This document shows positions 36,901-47,100 of a stretch of DNA of 64,000 nt, one piece after another. Made by a program: the position numbers and the translations under genes. Under the pieces are notes generated by a model. That model searched no databases and was not told the DNA's origin. It saw nothing but the letters and a program-made list of their open reading frames with translations. How positions within the stretch are numbered: the stretch's first letter is position 1; each line of letters starts with the position of its first letter. Origin of the DNA: Leptoclinus maculatus (taxonomy: Eukaryota; Chordata; Actinopteri; Perciformes; Stichaeidae); the NCBI GenBank assembly GCA_032191485.1, contig JAVDOI010000134.1:62001-126000 (forward strand). Direction: 5' to 3'.

Positions 36901-36980
36901 CCGTCAGCGACAGTGTGTCAGACCCCCCTGCTCTGGAAGCTCTCACCAGGAGAAGGCCTGTAACCTGCCCCAGTGTCCAG
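30923..36980 (+). CDS. sspo: SCO-spondin (sspo) internal exons: F5/8C, LDLa, TIL, VWC-like, TSP1
   Basis: SCO-spondin is the giant secreted glycoprotein of the subcommissural organ and floor plate that polymerises into the Reissner fibre. Exons: 30,923-31,041, 31,191-31,400, 31,562-31,703 (F5/8C, ending VEILGCRG); 31,830-32,006 (LDLa, CDGRADCKDHSDEINC); 32,611-32,766 (LDLa, CDGRRDCLDGSDEEGC); 32,828-32,997 and 33,114-33,160 (TIL/VWC end); 33,361-33,561 and 33,749-33,919 (TSP1, WSEWTPCSRTC and WSPWSPWSEC); 34,160-34,360 (TIL); 34,454-34,565; 34,659-34,880 and 35,123-35,275 (TSP1); 35,419-35,585 (TIL); 35,819-35,964; 36,054-36,274 (TSP1); 36,562-36,597; 36,816-36,980 (TSP1). Phases agree at every junction except 32,766/32,828, where exons seem lost, and a +1 C in the 7-C run 34,805-34,811 truncates one TSP1. 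The N-terminal VWD region and the C-terminus are not in the window. Reading 32,210-32,540 as Thr/Gly-rich linker exons is possible but unsure. Confidence 0.92.
32368..32391. repeat. 24-base C homopolymer
   Basis: Uninterrupted run of 24 C in an sspo intron. A run like this is hard to sequence and is relevant when judging the C-run frameshifts nearby. Confidence 0.95.
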
Positions 36981-37560
36981 GTCTGACCGCTCACGCTATC
37001 TCTCAGGGTCTATGACTGCTGCCAACGGTCAAACATGAACTTCACAAACCATTAGCTCGCTTACGTTGTGATCCAGTTCTATTTAAGAAAGGAGCTTGAC
37101 TACTGATACTTCAGGAGCTAATAGTAGAGCGTTGTAGTTCCCAGTTGTGGATCGAGGTGTGAACTAAACATTAAACAAGGCGCTGCTCAATAACATGACA
37201 ACTTTCCAATGGCTTACATCAGACAGCAGGATGAATGATTCAGATATTAGGAGCCTGTGTGAGAGAGCACATGATGAAAGTAATGTTCAGCAATCCGCCA
37301 GTCAATTCTCTACACAAACAGTTTCACAACGTCTGTCGGTTGCTATTCGGGGCCGTTTGTGGCTTGGTTTGTCCTTTTCCCCTCAATGCTTATCTCAGAG
37401 ACCACAGAACCGAGTGTTTCATCTACACTCAGCGTGACATCAGAAGAGATCAGTACAGCCGGCTGTATTGTTTATTAACTTTGTTTGAGGATAATGTGAA
37501 GTTTTATTTGTACATAAGCTCTGATTCATCATGTCTAACCAGGAAGTTGGCAGCTGAAGT
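36981..37560. other. sspo downstream intronic or flanking DNA
   Basis: No further sspo exon and no known repeat recognised. The sspo exon series simply stops at 36,980 although most of the protein's TSP1-rich C-terminal part should follow. Confidence 0.5.
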
Positions 37561-37566
37561 GTTGAC

Positions 37567-37982
37567 TGTAACGGGTAATGTAGGACCCAGGCGCAGTACG
37601 ACGGACACCAGAGGTAATTTTAACTAGAGTTTTATTTCTCACAGGAAGCAGAATCACAGAGAACAGATGGCAGGATCTCGTGGTCAGGAACGGAAGGCTG
37701 GGTGAATTACCGGGGCAGAGGCAAGGCGGGGTAGTCCAAAACAGGCAGGGTCGGTAACAGGGAATCAGTCCAAAGGGGTGTGCGGGAAAGTCTTGCATGG
37801 AAGCGGAGAACGATCTGGCAGTGAGTGTGTGTAAGGCTGGGGCTTAAATAGTGGCAGAAGCAGGGTGAGCAGGTGAGAGTAGTGAGCTTGATGAGGTGAG
37901 AGTGGCAGCCAGGTGCGCTGAATGAACTGATTAGGTGAGTGAGAGGTGGAAAGGACAGAGTAGTAGTGGCAGAGCTGTGACA
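37567..37982 (+). mobile_element. Solo-LTR-like element with target duplication
   Basis: 416 bp beginning TGTAACGGGTAATGTAGG and ending GAGCTGTGACA, that is TG...CA. It is flanked by the direct repeat GTTGAC (37,561-37,566 and 37,983-37,988). No coding sequence inside. TG/CA ends plus a 5-6 bp target duplication fit a solo LTR or a short non-autonomous LTR element. Orientation is uncertain. A related 5' fragment lies at 18,549 and 30,772. Confidence 0.6.
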
Positions 37983-38125
37983 GTTGACTGTAGTTTTTCT
38001 CAGAACAGAGGTATTATACCCTGTTTGACTGTGAGGAGATGATACATGAATAACATTCTCATGGTTAAGCCATTATTCTGGCTTCAACTAGAACGTATGC
38101 CTCAACTCAATGAACAGCTGATGTG

Positions 38126-38518
38126 AACAACAGAGTGGACTCTAACTGGTATTAAACGTTGTTTGAAGGGAGACTTTACCTGGTAAAAGTGCTTCTTCGG
38201 GTATCTGGTGCAGTTGAGCCTCCCACCCTCACAGGTGCTGAAACAAAGAGGAACAACAACATCATTATGCTTCTGTCCCTTCTTTCTGGCTGTTTCTCTG
38301 TTAAATATAACTGTGGTGAACATGCATGTGTAGCATGTCTCCATTATTCTGACCAGTTGTTACATCCATCCGGGGCTCCGGTGGTCTCCCCTGGTTGCAG
38401 CCTGTGTCCGGTGCTGAGGTCCATGCAGGGACAGTCTTCTCTCTCTACACAGGCTGTCCCGTTAGCAGACAGGACCTTCCCCCCTGTACAGTAGCACCCG
38501 GGCTCACATTGCCATAGT
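38126..38518 (-). pseudogene. sspo: Inverted, internally deleted sspo fragment
   Basis: On the minus strand, 38,518 down to about 38,199 matches 32,838-33,152 of sspo (reading CEPGCYCTGGKVLSANG; VEREDCPCMDLSTGHRLQPG), including the intron before the TCEGGRLNCTRYP exon. It then jumps directly to sequence matching 36,581-36,650 (GAAGAAGCACTTTTACCAG exon end plus intron) down to 38,126. So 3.4 kb of sspo (33,153-36,580) is deleted in this copy. The 5' end (minus strand) is joined mid-exon to GATGCGGAAACACTATGG, which belongs to interspersed repeat copy C. Only substitution-level differences from the parent are seen (one coding change, E to G in TTEAPDG/TTGAPDG), so it is a recent event. Confidence 0.9.
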
Positions 38519-38536
38519 GTTTCCGCATCTAACACT

Positions 38537-39925
38537 AGCTGTGTCCCAATTCAGGGTCTGCATCCTTCGGAGGCTGCATTCGTAGACCGGTTGCGTCACA
38601 GCGCGGCGACTAGGCTGTCCCAATTCGCATGTTTGTTGAAGACTCCTTCAAATGCAGCCGACGAACGCAGCCTTCTGCACCCATTTTCGGAGGATACATC
38701 TGATGGAGACTTCGTGGCCCAGCATATCCCAAGATGCATTGCGTGCCGGTGAAGATTTTATTTGAACCAACATGGCGGCGATTGATGCGAGAGCTGGAGA
38801 AGCGGCAGGATTCACTTTTAAATGTAAGTATTGAGTTTCAACTCACTCGAATGTCACCGATACTAATGTTAAAGCAAAATAAGAGATCTTATAACATCAC
38901 ATGTGTGTTAAAGTGATCCGTTAAGTTACGTGACGTTCGTAGCTTACAAGCTAACTAGCGTTAGCCGCTGTGCTATTAGCTGCAGCTCGGCTGCCTGCAT
39001 CCGACTGTAGTGAGACTTAAAGTAACTTTTAATAACTTCACTTTCAAACCTCAGAGGTTGAATAATATCTTACTGATGTTGTGATGGTTTTACAGATGAT
39101 TTATACTTCATATCATGTACATAAACGGACCAACGTGAGCTCAGGTAGACAGGTTGTGAACCTGAAATATCACTTTAAGTCCGGTAACGTTAAGATTAAT
39201 TACACGAATACACTGAATTTGAGTATTTTGCTGATTCTGTTCTTGTTGTGTTACAGAGAGCCAGGAGCTGAGGGGAGAACGATGGACAAACATTCAGCAA
39301 CTATGGCTTTGAATTAAGACATTAGTCCATTTGTAATGTCTCCATTTCACCATCCTGTACTTGAGGTTACAGTTACATTAGCTCTCATCCTGTACAAAGC
39401 CTTCACTAATAAGACAACCAGTAGATCCTTCTGATGTGTTAATATTGCTGTCACAGAGATGAAACTGATTTAAAAAATATAAAGAATATGCACATGTTAC
39501 TGCAAGTTAATAAACACGTTTGCTGACATTTGTTTTGCTGTTAATATTAACTGTCTTGATTGATTTCCTCTGCCTTAGGATTGATATATATATATGTACA
39601 TGTAAATATGTATGTGTGAATGAAATAAAGTTATTGATAAATACATTGTTTTAATTGCAAGAACTATAACTGAAAATGTGTTATTTAACATAGTAACTGA
39701 TTTAATTAACTGATTATTAATTTAGAAAAACAATATGAAAATAAACTATGAATGAATTTTTTAATATATGATTAAAAACACTAAACTAAAAACTTCAAAG
39801 TATATATACTGAAAATATTTTAGTTTAATGTATTTATGTGTATATATTTATAATCCTGAGCAGGGATTATATATATATATACACACACTATAAATATATA
39901 TACATATATAATCCTGCTGAGCAGG

Positions 39926-39959
<34 letters not shown>

Positions 39960-40221
39960 TATAAATATATATACAGGTATATACACTATAAAAAAAAAAA
40001 TATATATATATATATAATCCTATTGAGCAGGGCGATGGGAGCAGCAAGAGGGGGCGGGGCGAGAACAGCTGTTGACGCAAACAGGAAGTCCTCTGTAGCG
40101 TAGACCGTCTCATTTCGGAGACCACACGGTCCAGCCTTTGCGGTTTTCAAAGGACGCGGCCCACGTAGACCGTGAAGGCTGGGTCCTCCGAAGGATGCAG
40201 ACCCTGAATTGGGACACAGCT
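38537..40221. mobile_element. Non-autonomous TIR element, Harbinger-like (3-bp TSD)
   Basis: 1,685 bp with perfect 37-bp terminal inverted repeats (outer sequence AGCTGTGTCCCAATTCAGGG) and flanking ACT direct repeats at 38,534-38,536 and 40,222-40,224. The uninterrupted paralogous site in repeat copy B (CACAGCAATAGATGCGG, about 25,787) has the same length as the reconstructed flank after removing the element and one ACT, supporting a 3-bp target duplication. PIF/Harbinger elements make 3-bp duplications, hence the tentative class. No transposase is seen. Inside, at 38,771, ATGGCGGCGATT opens a 17-codon frame ending at a GTAAGT donor, and AATAAA signals occur near 39,510 and 39,624. Several (AT)n tracts lie at 39,583-40,016. 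Confidence 0.8.
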
Positions 40222-40224
40222 ACT

Positions 40225-40865
40225 GTGTCACATGCGAAAATCCGCCAATCAGAAGGCTTTGTAAGGTTCAAGTGAAGTCTGTAAAAATGAAAATCAGACG
40301 AGGAAAACCCCTGTTTTACAGGTTTATATGAGGCCCAGGCTCAAAGAATGATGCCAAACTGCTTTATTAGATAGATTGAACACTATTAGTGATAAAAGAA
40401 GTGAAATATATAGTTATATAGTATATAAAATTACAATAAAACAGCTGAAAGTGCTGCTTCCAAAATCAGAATTGACGCCGGCTGACCTTGGCTGACCTGT
40501 AGAAAAACATTGATACCGCTGGCCTGCTTCACTTTATCAAAGCCATTTTTTAGAGAGACTCCTGCCATGTTGTGCTATGACTTGTGAGGGGTGATTTGGG
40601 TGTATCTGCAAAAAAAAATGTCATTCTTTTCAGGCGAACCTGAAAATGTTCAATGTGAGCTGTGTGTTATGTTCATTCAGCAATAACCAGTAACATAAAC
40701 ACTGATATGTACACATATTAACACATCTCACACATTTTAGTGTCATTATAAAATGTAAATGATTCAAATAGACCTTGTAGTTGGAGAGATAAGTCCCTTT
40801 GAGTATGGGTAAACTATTTTCGAGCAGAGGCCTAAAAATGGGGCTAGGTAGGAAAAGGTTCAAGC
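40225..40865 (-). repeat. Interspersed repeat family, copy C
   Basis: Reverse-complement match to copies A and B: read on the minus strand it starts GAACCTTTTCCTACCTAGCC at about 40,862 (as in copy A) and runs through the GATAAAGTGAAGCAG and TATATTTCACTT blocks to GATTGGCGGATTTTCGCATG at 40,236. There it is interrupted by the Harbinger-like element. The remainder (GTTAGATGCGGAAA) is found beyond that element at 38,519-38,533. Confidence 0.7.
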
Positions 40866-41085
40866 TGCCCCAAAAAAAAGACAAAACAAATGAATTATTA
40901 TGGCTTTTACAGAAGAGTAGTAACATGTACTCCAGAGGGAATGGCAGCAATAAAACACTGTACAAAAAATAACTTCAAGTATGACGCATGTAGATCTGGA
41001 GATGCATGGATTTGCATTTAGCTGCGTTCTCCTCAATGTCAGTGAACGCACCGTGTACATTGGAAGGGGATTTAAAGATCAACTC

Positions 41086-41123
<38 letters not shown>

Positions 41124-41177
41124 AACACTGACGTCTGTCCTGACAACACACCTAACCCCCTCATGGGTCGGGGTCCT
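40866..41177. other. chrna1 3' flank with a (GT)n run
   Basis: Sequence downstream of the chrna1 stop, presumably including its 3' UTR. (GT)n at 41,090-41,121. I could not assign a polyadenylation site with confidence. Confidence 0.5.
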
Positions 41178-44100
41178 CTACAGCGTGGTGAGCTCCATGA
41201 GTGTCCCGGCGAAGACGGCGAGCGTCCCGATGATGCACACGGCCATGAACACACAGAGCAGGATGTGGTCCAGAACCATGGCCACGAACTTCCACTCCTC
41301 TGCTGCCTGAGACGAGACGAGGAAGGAAGAGAGAGAGACAGAGAGAGTCGTGTTTGAAGTGCTCTGACTAGGAGTGAACGTTATTTGGGTATTTAGTAAA
41401 CGGTATGTGGTACTGATGTCATTTTACATCAGTTGTATGATGGGTTTGGCTGCTTTATGTGTTTAAAGTTTGCTTTACACACATGAGACTTGTTGTGTTT
41501 CTGGTCCCCATTTGTTGGTCTGGTTACCAAGGTACATGAAAAAAATCTTATAATTAATTACATTTGAATTAAATTTAATGGAAATGTAAAGGAATATTTT
41601 GACATTTGGGAAAATTAGCTTTTTGGCAGAGAGACGAGACGATTGATACGAGTCTCTGTGTCTGTACAGTGAATGTGAGGCTGGAGACAGCAGCCGGTTA
41701 GCTTAGCTTAGCACAAAGACTGAAAACGGAGGTAAACAGCTAGCCTGGCTCCGCCCAAAGGCTCTCTTATTGACACGTTATGTCTTGTTTGTTTAATCCG
41801 AACAAGACAGAACGTGTTAATAAGAGAGTCTTGGGATTGCTTTATGAATTGTGTAACCACTTGTTTCCATTGTCTTACATTGTTTGATTCCTCGTCTGAT
41901 TTCATGGTCTCAGCGATGTACTTCACCCCTTCAATGGCGCTGCGAACATCCGGGTTTTTGGTGATGGGAGACTGGTAGGTGACACTGGTGGGGGTGGGGT
42001 TACCTGCAGGGGAGAGACAGGTCATACTTCTGGTAATACATATTCATTATAAACATAACAGTACAACGCAGAGAGAAACGGCCTTGCCGGTGATGTCGGA
42101 GATGTCCATGTCGGTGGGGAACGACCTCTTCTGCCGGATCTCCTGACTGGGACGCTTCATCGTCGAGAAGAACATCAAGTTGGGAATGGTTTCGATGAAG
42201 ACCTGAGACACAAACAGATGCATTCTTTTTATTCAGTCACACACACACAACACTTTCTTAAATCATCGCGGGTGTAAACCTTGCGTATCCAGGGGGGCAT
42301 GGTGTGCGTGCTGGGCGAGCGGTGGTGCGTGTTGATGACGATGACGGTGATGATGATGGAGGCGATGACGAACACCATCGTGAAGAGCATGTACTTCCCG
42401 ATGAGAGGCACGGCGCTGGAGGTGGAGAGGATCAGCTCCACGATGACCAGCAGGAAGACGGTCAGAGACAGCAGGACGGAGATGGAGAGAGTCATCTTTT
42501 CACCTGTAGAGAGACAGGGAGACGGACACAGAGACAGACATCAGGCTACTTTTAAACAGCTCTTATAGTGGAAATAGTGGCAAGTTATGGCTCTACAGGC
42601 CAACTGATGAACAAACTTGTGTTTTATTTATGCTCTAATGTTACAGAATAGCAAGCTCATGTAGTACAAGCACATCCCAGTGGATTTCATGTATTTTCCA
42701 TGTATGAAAGTGTCCCCAAAATGGTGACTTCATGAGCTTTTCCTCAGTTTCCACATTCATAATACTTACCTGATATGTGCCACACATGTGAACAAGTAAA
42801 CATGTCACTTACAAACGCTCATAACCTACTTTATTTAGTCACACACGTCAAGGTTTCTGTCTACGTCTGCGTACCGGAGTCGGTGGGCAGGTAGAAGACC
42901 AGTCCGGTGAGGAACGAGAACAGCATGCAGGGAATGATGACGTTGACGATGAAGTAGAGAGGCAGACGCAGCATCAGGAAGTGGTAGGTGATGTGGAGGT
43001 ACGGTGTAGTAAACCCAGTGTTTCCAGCTCCGGTAGTCCTTTAGCACCCATTCACCAGACTCCATGAAGTTGCTGAGGTCAGGCCGATCATTGTCCTAGA
43101 AGACAGAGGAGTATAGGAGGTAATGCACTGCAGTAGAAAAGGGCCTTAAAGGTGAAGATATTCAGGGGTTACATGCTGTAAACTACAGTTTTATGACAGG
43201 AGTCATAGGATACTAAATCTGTAGTATTTGAAACCACAGACACAAGCTTTCACACTGACATGTCAACATAACCCTGTGAATATATATATATACATTATAT
43301 ATAAGTCACACTCACTGGGTTGATGACGACCAGCAGTCCGTCGTACGTCCAGGTGCCCAGCTTCATGCTGCAGTTCTGCAGGTCCAACGGGAAATGGAGG
43401 ACGATGATCTCGCAGTAGCTCTTAAAGATGGCCGGAGGGTTCCACGTTATCATCCCAGTGTGCTCCAACAGGACTTTGGTTTCGTGGATGATGGCAAAGT
43501 CTTCGTCAGCGCTGAGGAAGAGGAAGACGGGGACAAAGGGAGAGTGTGAGAGAAGCATGCGATGCATTTGGACGTATAGGTGTGTGTGAGTTTGAGTAGT
43601 GTGTGTTTACTTGTTGTACAGCACCAGGTCTGGTTTCCATATGTCGGGTGAAGGGACTCTGATCTTCCTGATGCCTCCGTACTCATCTGGATTCCAATTC
43701 AGGTTCACATCGAGCCATTGCTGGGGTGAAAATCAGGGAAACTTGAGATCATTTTGTCTACTAGAGCAGTGTTTTTCAACCTTTTCTGAGCCGCGGCACA
43801 CTTTTTACATTAAAAAGATCCCGCGGCACACCAACAACCAAAAACGTTACAAAATGACACCTTTTATCATAATACAGTATATATACCAGGGGTGTCAAAC
43901 TCAATCTCAGAGAGGGCCAAAACTAAAAATTGGGACTACGTTGAGGGCCAAATAGAGTCACCATTTAATAAACAGGATAGAAGGGATATTGGACAAAGTG
44001 CAAAAAGAAATAGGCTACATTATTATATGTGCCAGAGCCAGATGTTTGGCATCTTCTCTTGGCTGCCAGTTCATTAATATCTGGGGTTAGGTTCTGTGGA

Positions 44101-47100
44101 AACCCTCAAGATGGAGTGAAGGTGTGCATCAGTGAGACGACTCCTGTGTGGGTCTGTGTTCATCTTCATCACAGAGAACAGCTGCTCACACAGGTATGTG
44201 CTTCCAAACATGCAGAGCGTTTGAGCAGCATGTAGGCGGAGTTAAGGCATCGTTTTGGGATGAAGCTTGGAAACTGTGCAGTGCCCTCAGAGTCATACTT
44301 TGCGTGTCATTACACTGGAGGTCTATCAGCTCCACGGGTGCTCTTTCCACGTCAACTGCAAAAGGATGGCTGAGCAGTTCAAATTTAAATTTCTGAGCTG
44401 CAAAGTCGGCAAATCGCCGAGTGAACTCCGTGCCAAGTGCACCCAGTTTATCAGCACAATGCTCAGTCGGGAACACAGCAGTGGAGACTTTTACTGCATC
44501 ACACATGTCTGTGATCACACGTCCCCGTCCCTGAAGCTGGAGGTTTAGCGCAGTGAGATGCTTCGTTATGTTGCACATAAAGCCAGCTCACATCGCCACT
44601 TGTCGTCCCGGAGCTCTGTGGTGTGGCGGGCCAGTTATGATAAACATCTGATATTTTCTGGCGGGCTGTTGTACCGAGGGCCGGATATATGCTGACAATG
44701 TAATGACAAGTCTCTAAATGTGTTGATCCTTACTAGGCTTTTCATCTGGGTTATGTTGTCCAGGGCCCAGTTCAGAGTCTGCATTTTTCCTTTTCAAATA
44801 TTTCTCCATCTGTTCATCTCGTCACCTCAACCTCTCCCATCATTTCATTCTACTGTCCTACATTAACACGGTCATTACTGCGCTACCTACTGCCACCCAC
44901 TGGCATGGAAGAGTATTATTACTTAGCCAGACACTATATTGCAGCTCAGACGCTCAACAATGGCAAAGTATTTGCAGCAACTAAATAATATTTTTTGGAC
45001 TCATTAAATGAAATTGGACATTTTCCCACGGCACACCTGGCGATCTCTCACGGCTCACTGGTGTGCCGCGGCACACTGGTTGAAAATCACTGTACTAGTG
45101 TACTGATGAAGCCAAGTTTAGTTGTTTTTATTCCCAGAATGAATACATTGTGAAAATACAAGTTGTCATGTACTGTATATATCACAGCAGAATAAATATA
45201 AATAACCTCCAGCAGTCACCATGTCATGAATCCTCCCTTCTTTCTATTTCAACTAGTTGAAACAATAAATATCATTCATTTGTGATAGTATTTGTGTAAT
45301 ATATTCACCAACAAAAAGCATATAAATACATGATAATGGGCTGCCAGTTGCAACTACATTGAAGTATGTAAATTAAACAGCAGATTCATTGTTAAAATAT
45401 ATGATATATAATACTTGAGTAACTGTGTTTTGGGTGTCACATGGTAAAAACTTTAATAGCATTCATTTCTAGGGAAATTAAAACTAATTAATTAATCCAT
45501 TAGTCCTTATCCTGTTAAATCTACATACTTGCAATGTGGCGTATACCCTCTGACCATTGTCATTGGAATTTTCTAAATGTGTAGTTGGCATATATTTTTG
45601 GTTTTCCTGAAGTCAACAGTCACATTTACCTGTTTGAGACGAACATTACTGGTCACAATCTGGTTAACTTCATCCTGAGAGAAGCAGAAAAAGACAGAAT
45701 AAACAAAAACAGTCTGAGGCAAGTAAGACTTTCACGAGAGATTTCAGGACAAAATAGAACCTGCACGCTTGTAACCATTTATTTTCGTGTTTTTATGGAC
45801 AATCTGTGGCATTTTAACAATAAATAAGCACATTCAGAGGCAAACATCCTATTATATTAATGGCCGAGGCAATCTGGAATGTGAATTAAACATTTTGACA
45901 CCACACATTCAAAGTAAAAAGGTTTTGGAGATAGTCACAGCCGCCTTAATGTTAAAACATATGCCAGCAACGTCGCAGGTTGTTTGGGTGTACTGCTAAT
46001 GTTAACGTTAGAAATAATTAGAAGCAATGGTCAAGCACTACTTGCTGGCAACAAAAAAAAAACGGTGTGGATAATTGTGGATTAATGCATGACAATAAAG
46101 CACCCGCAGTTGTACTTTATCATTACAATACAACATAAGATAAGTGACTGGAGAGAATAGATTTTAAATGGTTTATTAAGTTTGGCTTGACTCGCAAAGT
46201 CAAGTACCGGTAGTGTGAGAAAACAACAATGCGCATGCTCAGAGCCCGTTAGCAGGTGGACACAAATGTATTTTTATTTTTTTCATTTGACTGCTAAAGT
46301 AAGCGCTGCTGACGTCACCGCCCTTGATTGACGTGCGCTGGTCATCGTTCGTTCTAGAAGTTGAAAATGTAGTCATCGAGTTCTTTGTTTAGCAGGACTG
46401 AGCTGGAGGACTTGGAGATGATCACACATCGGCGCTCACCAGCTGAGGAGATCTACCTAGTTATGAACCAAACTTCGTTTTTTTTGTCAACACTTGCTAA
46501 AGCTAGTTAGCTAGTTAATTGTTCTCATTTCAGCCACGGGTTTCATCTGGTCTTCAGACTCCGGAAGCCGGCTGAGGACCCAGAAGGAGAGAGAGCTAAT
46601 GTAACTACTTCTTTTTTCATTTGCATTGTGGTTGTGTTGTGCTGCTTTGTTGTGACTGTAGAAAAATGAGGTGTCTTTTGCTAACTTTATTAGCCCAACA
46701 TTAGCATAACACTGAGACTGACTGTATTCCCACGCCAGGTAACGTTACTGTCCATTTGTGCCACATGGTCTTCATCTGTACAGACTGGTTGAACTAGCTA
46801 AAGACTGCTTGTGTTGCTTGTGTCCTCTCTGGTGTGTCTCTGGTCCTATAGTCTGGGTGGTATACCCCTGAAAGAGTTTACATTAGTTGAAGGTGCTCAG
46901 ATGTTCCCATTGGTGGGGTGAACATTGTCATACTTTAGTTAAATTGGTCCACTATTGTGCTGATGAAGATGAGTTATGTTTTATTTCCATAAGAGGATTA
47001 TTTAAACTTTGTTTTGTTTTTTTAAAGATTCCTATTCACTTACATTGTGTGAAGTGTCATGGTCTTCATCTTTACAGACTGGTTGAACTAGCTAAAGACT

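Noticed and set aside
37195..37798. Overlapping 80- to 130-codon frames downstream of sspo.
   Set aside because: No SSPO module, no splice-site support, and the right part lies inside the solo-LTR-like element.
38126..38518. Processed (retro-)pseudogene of sspo.
   Set aside because: Intron sequences of the parent are retained on both sides of the coding bits, so it is a DNA-level copy, not a reverse-transcribed mRNA.
44029..44578. Small host genes on the + strand between 44,029 and 44,548.
   Set aside because: They are antisense shadows of the hAT transposase remnant, which reads on the minus strand.
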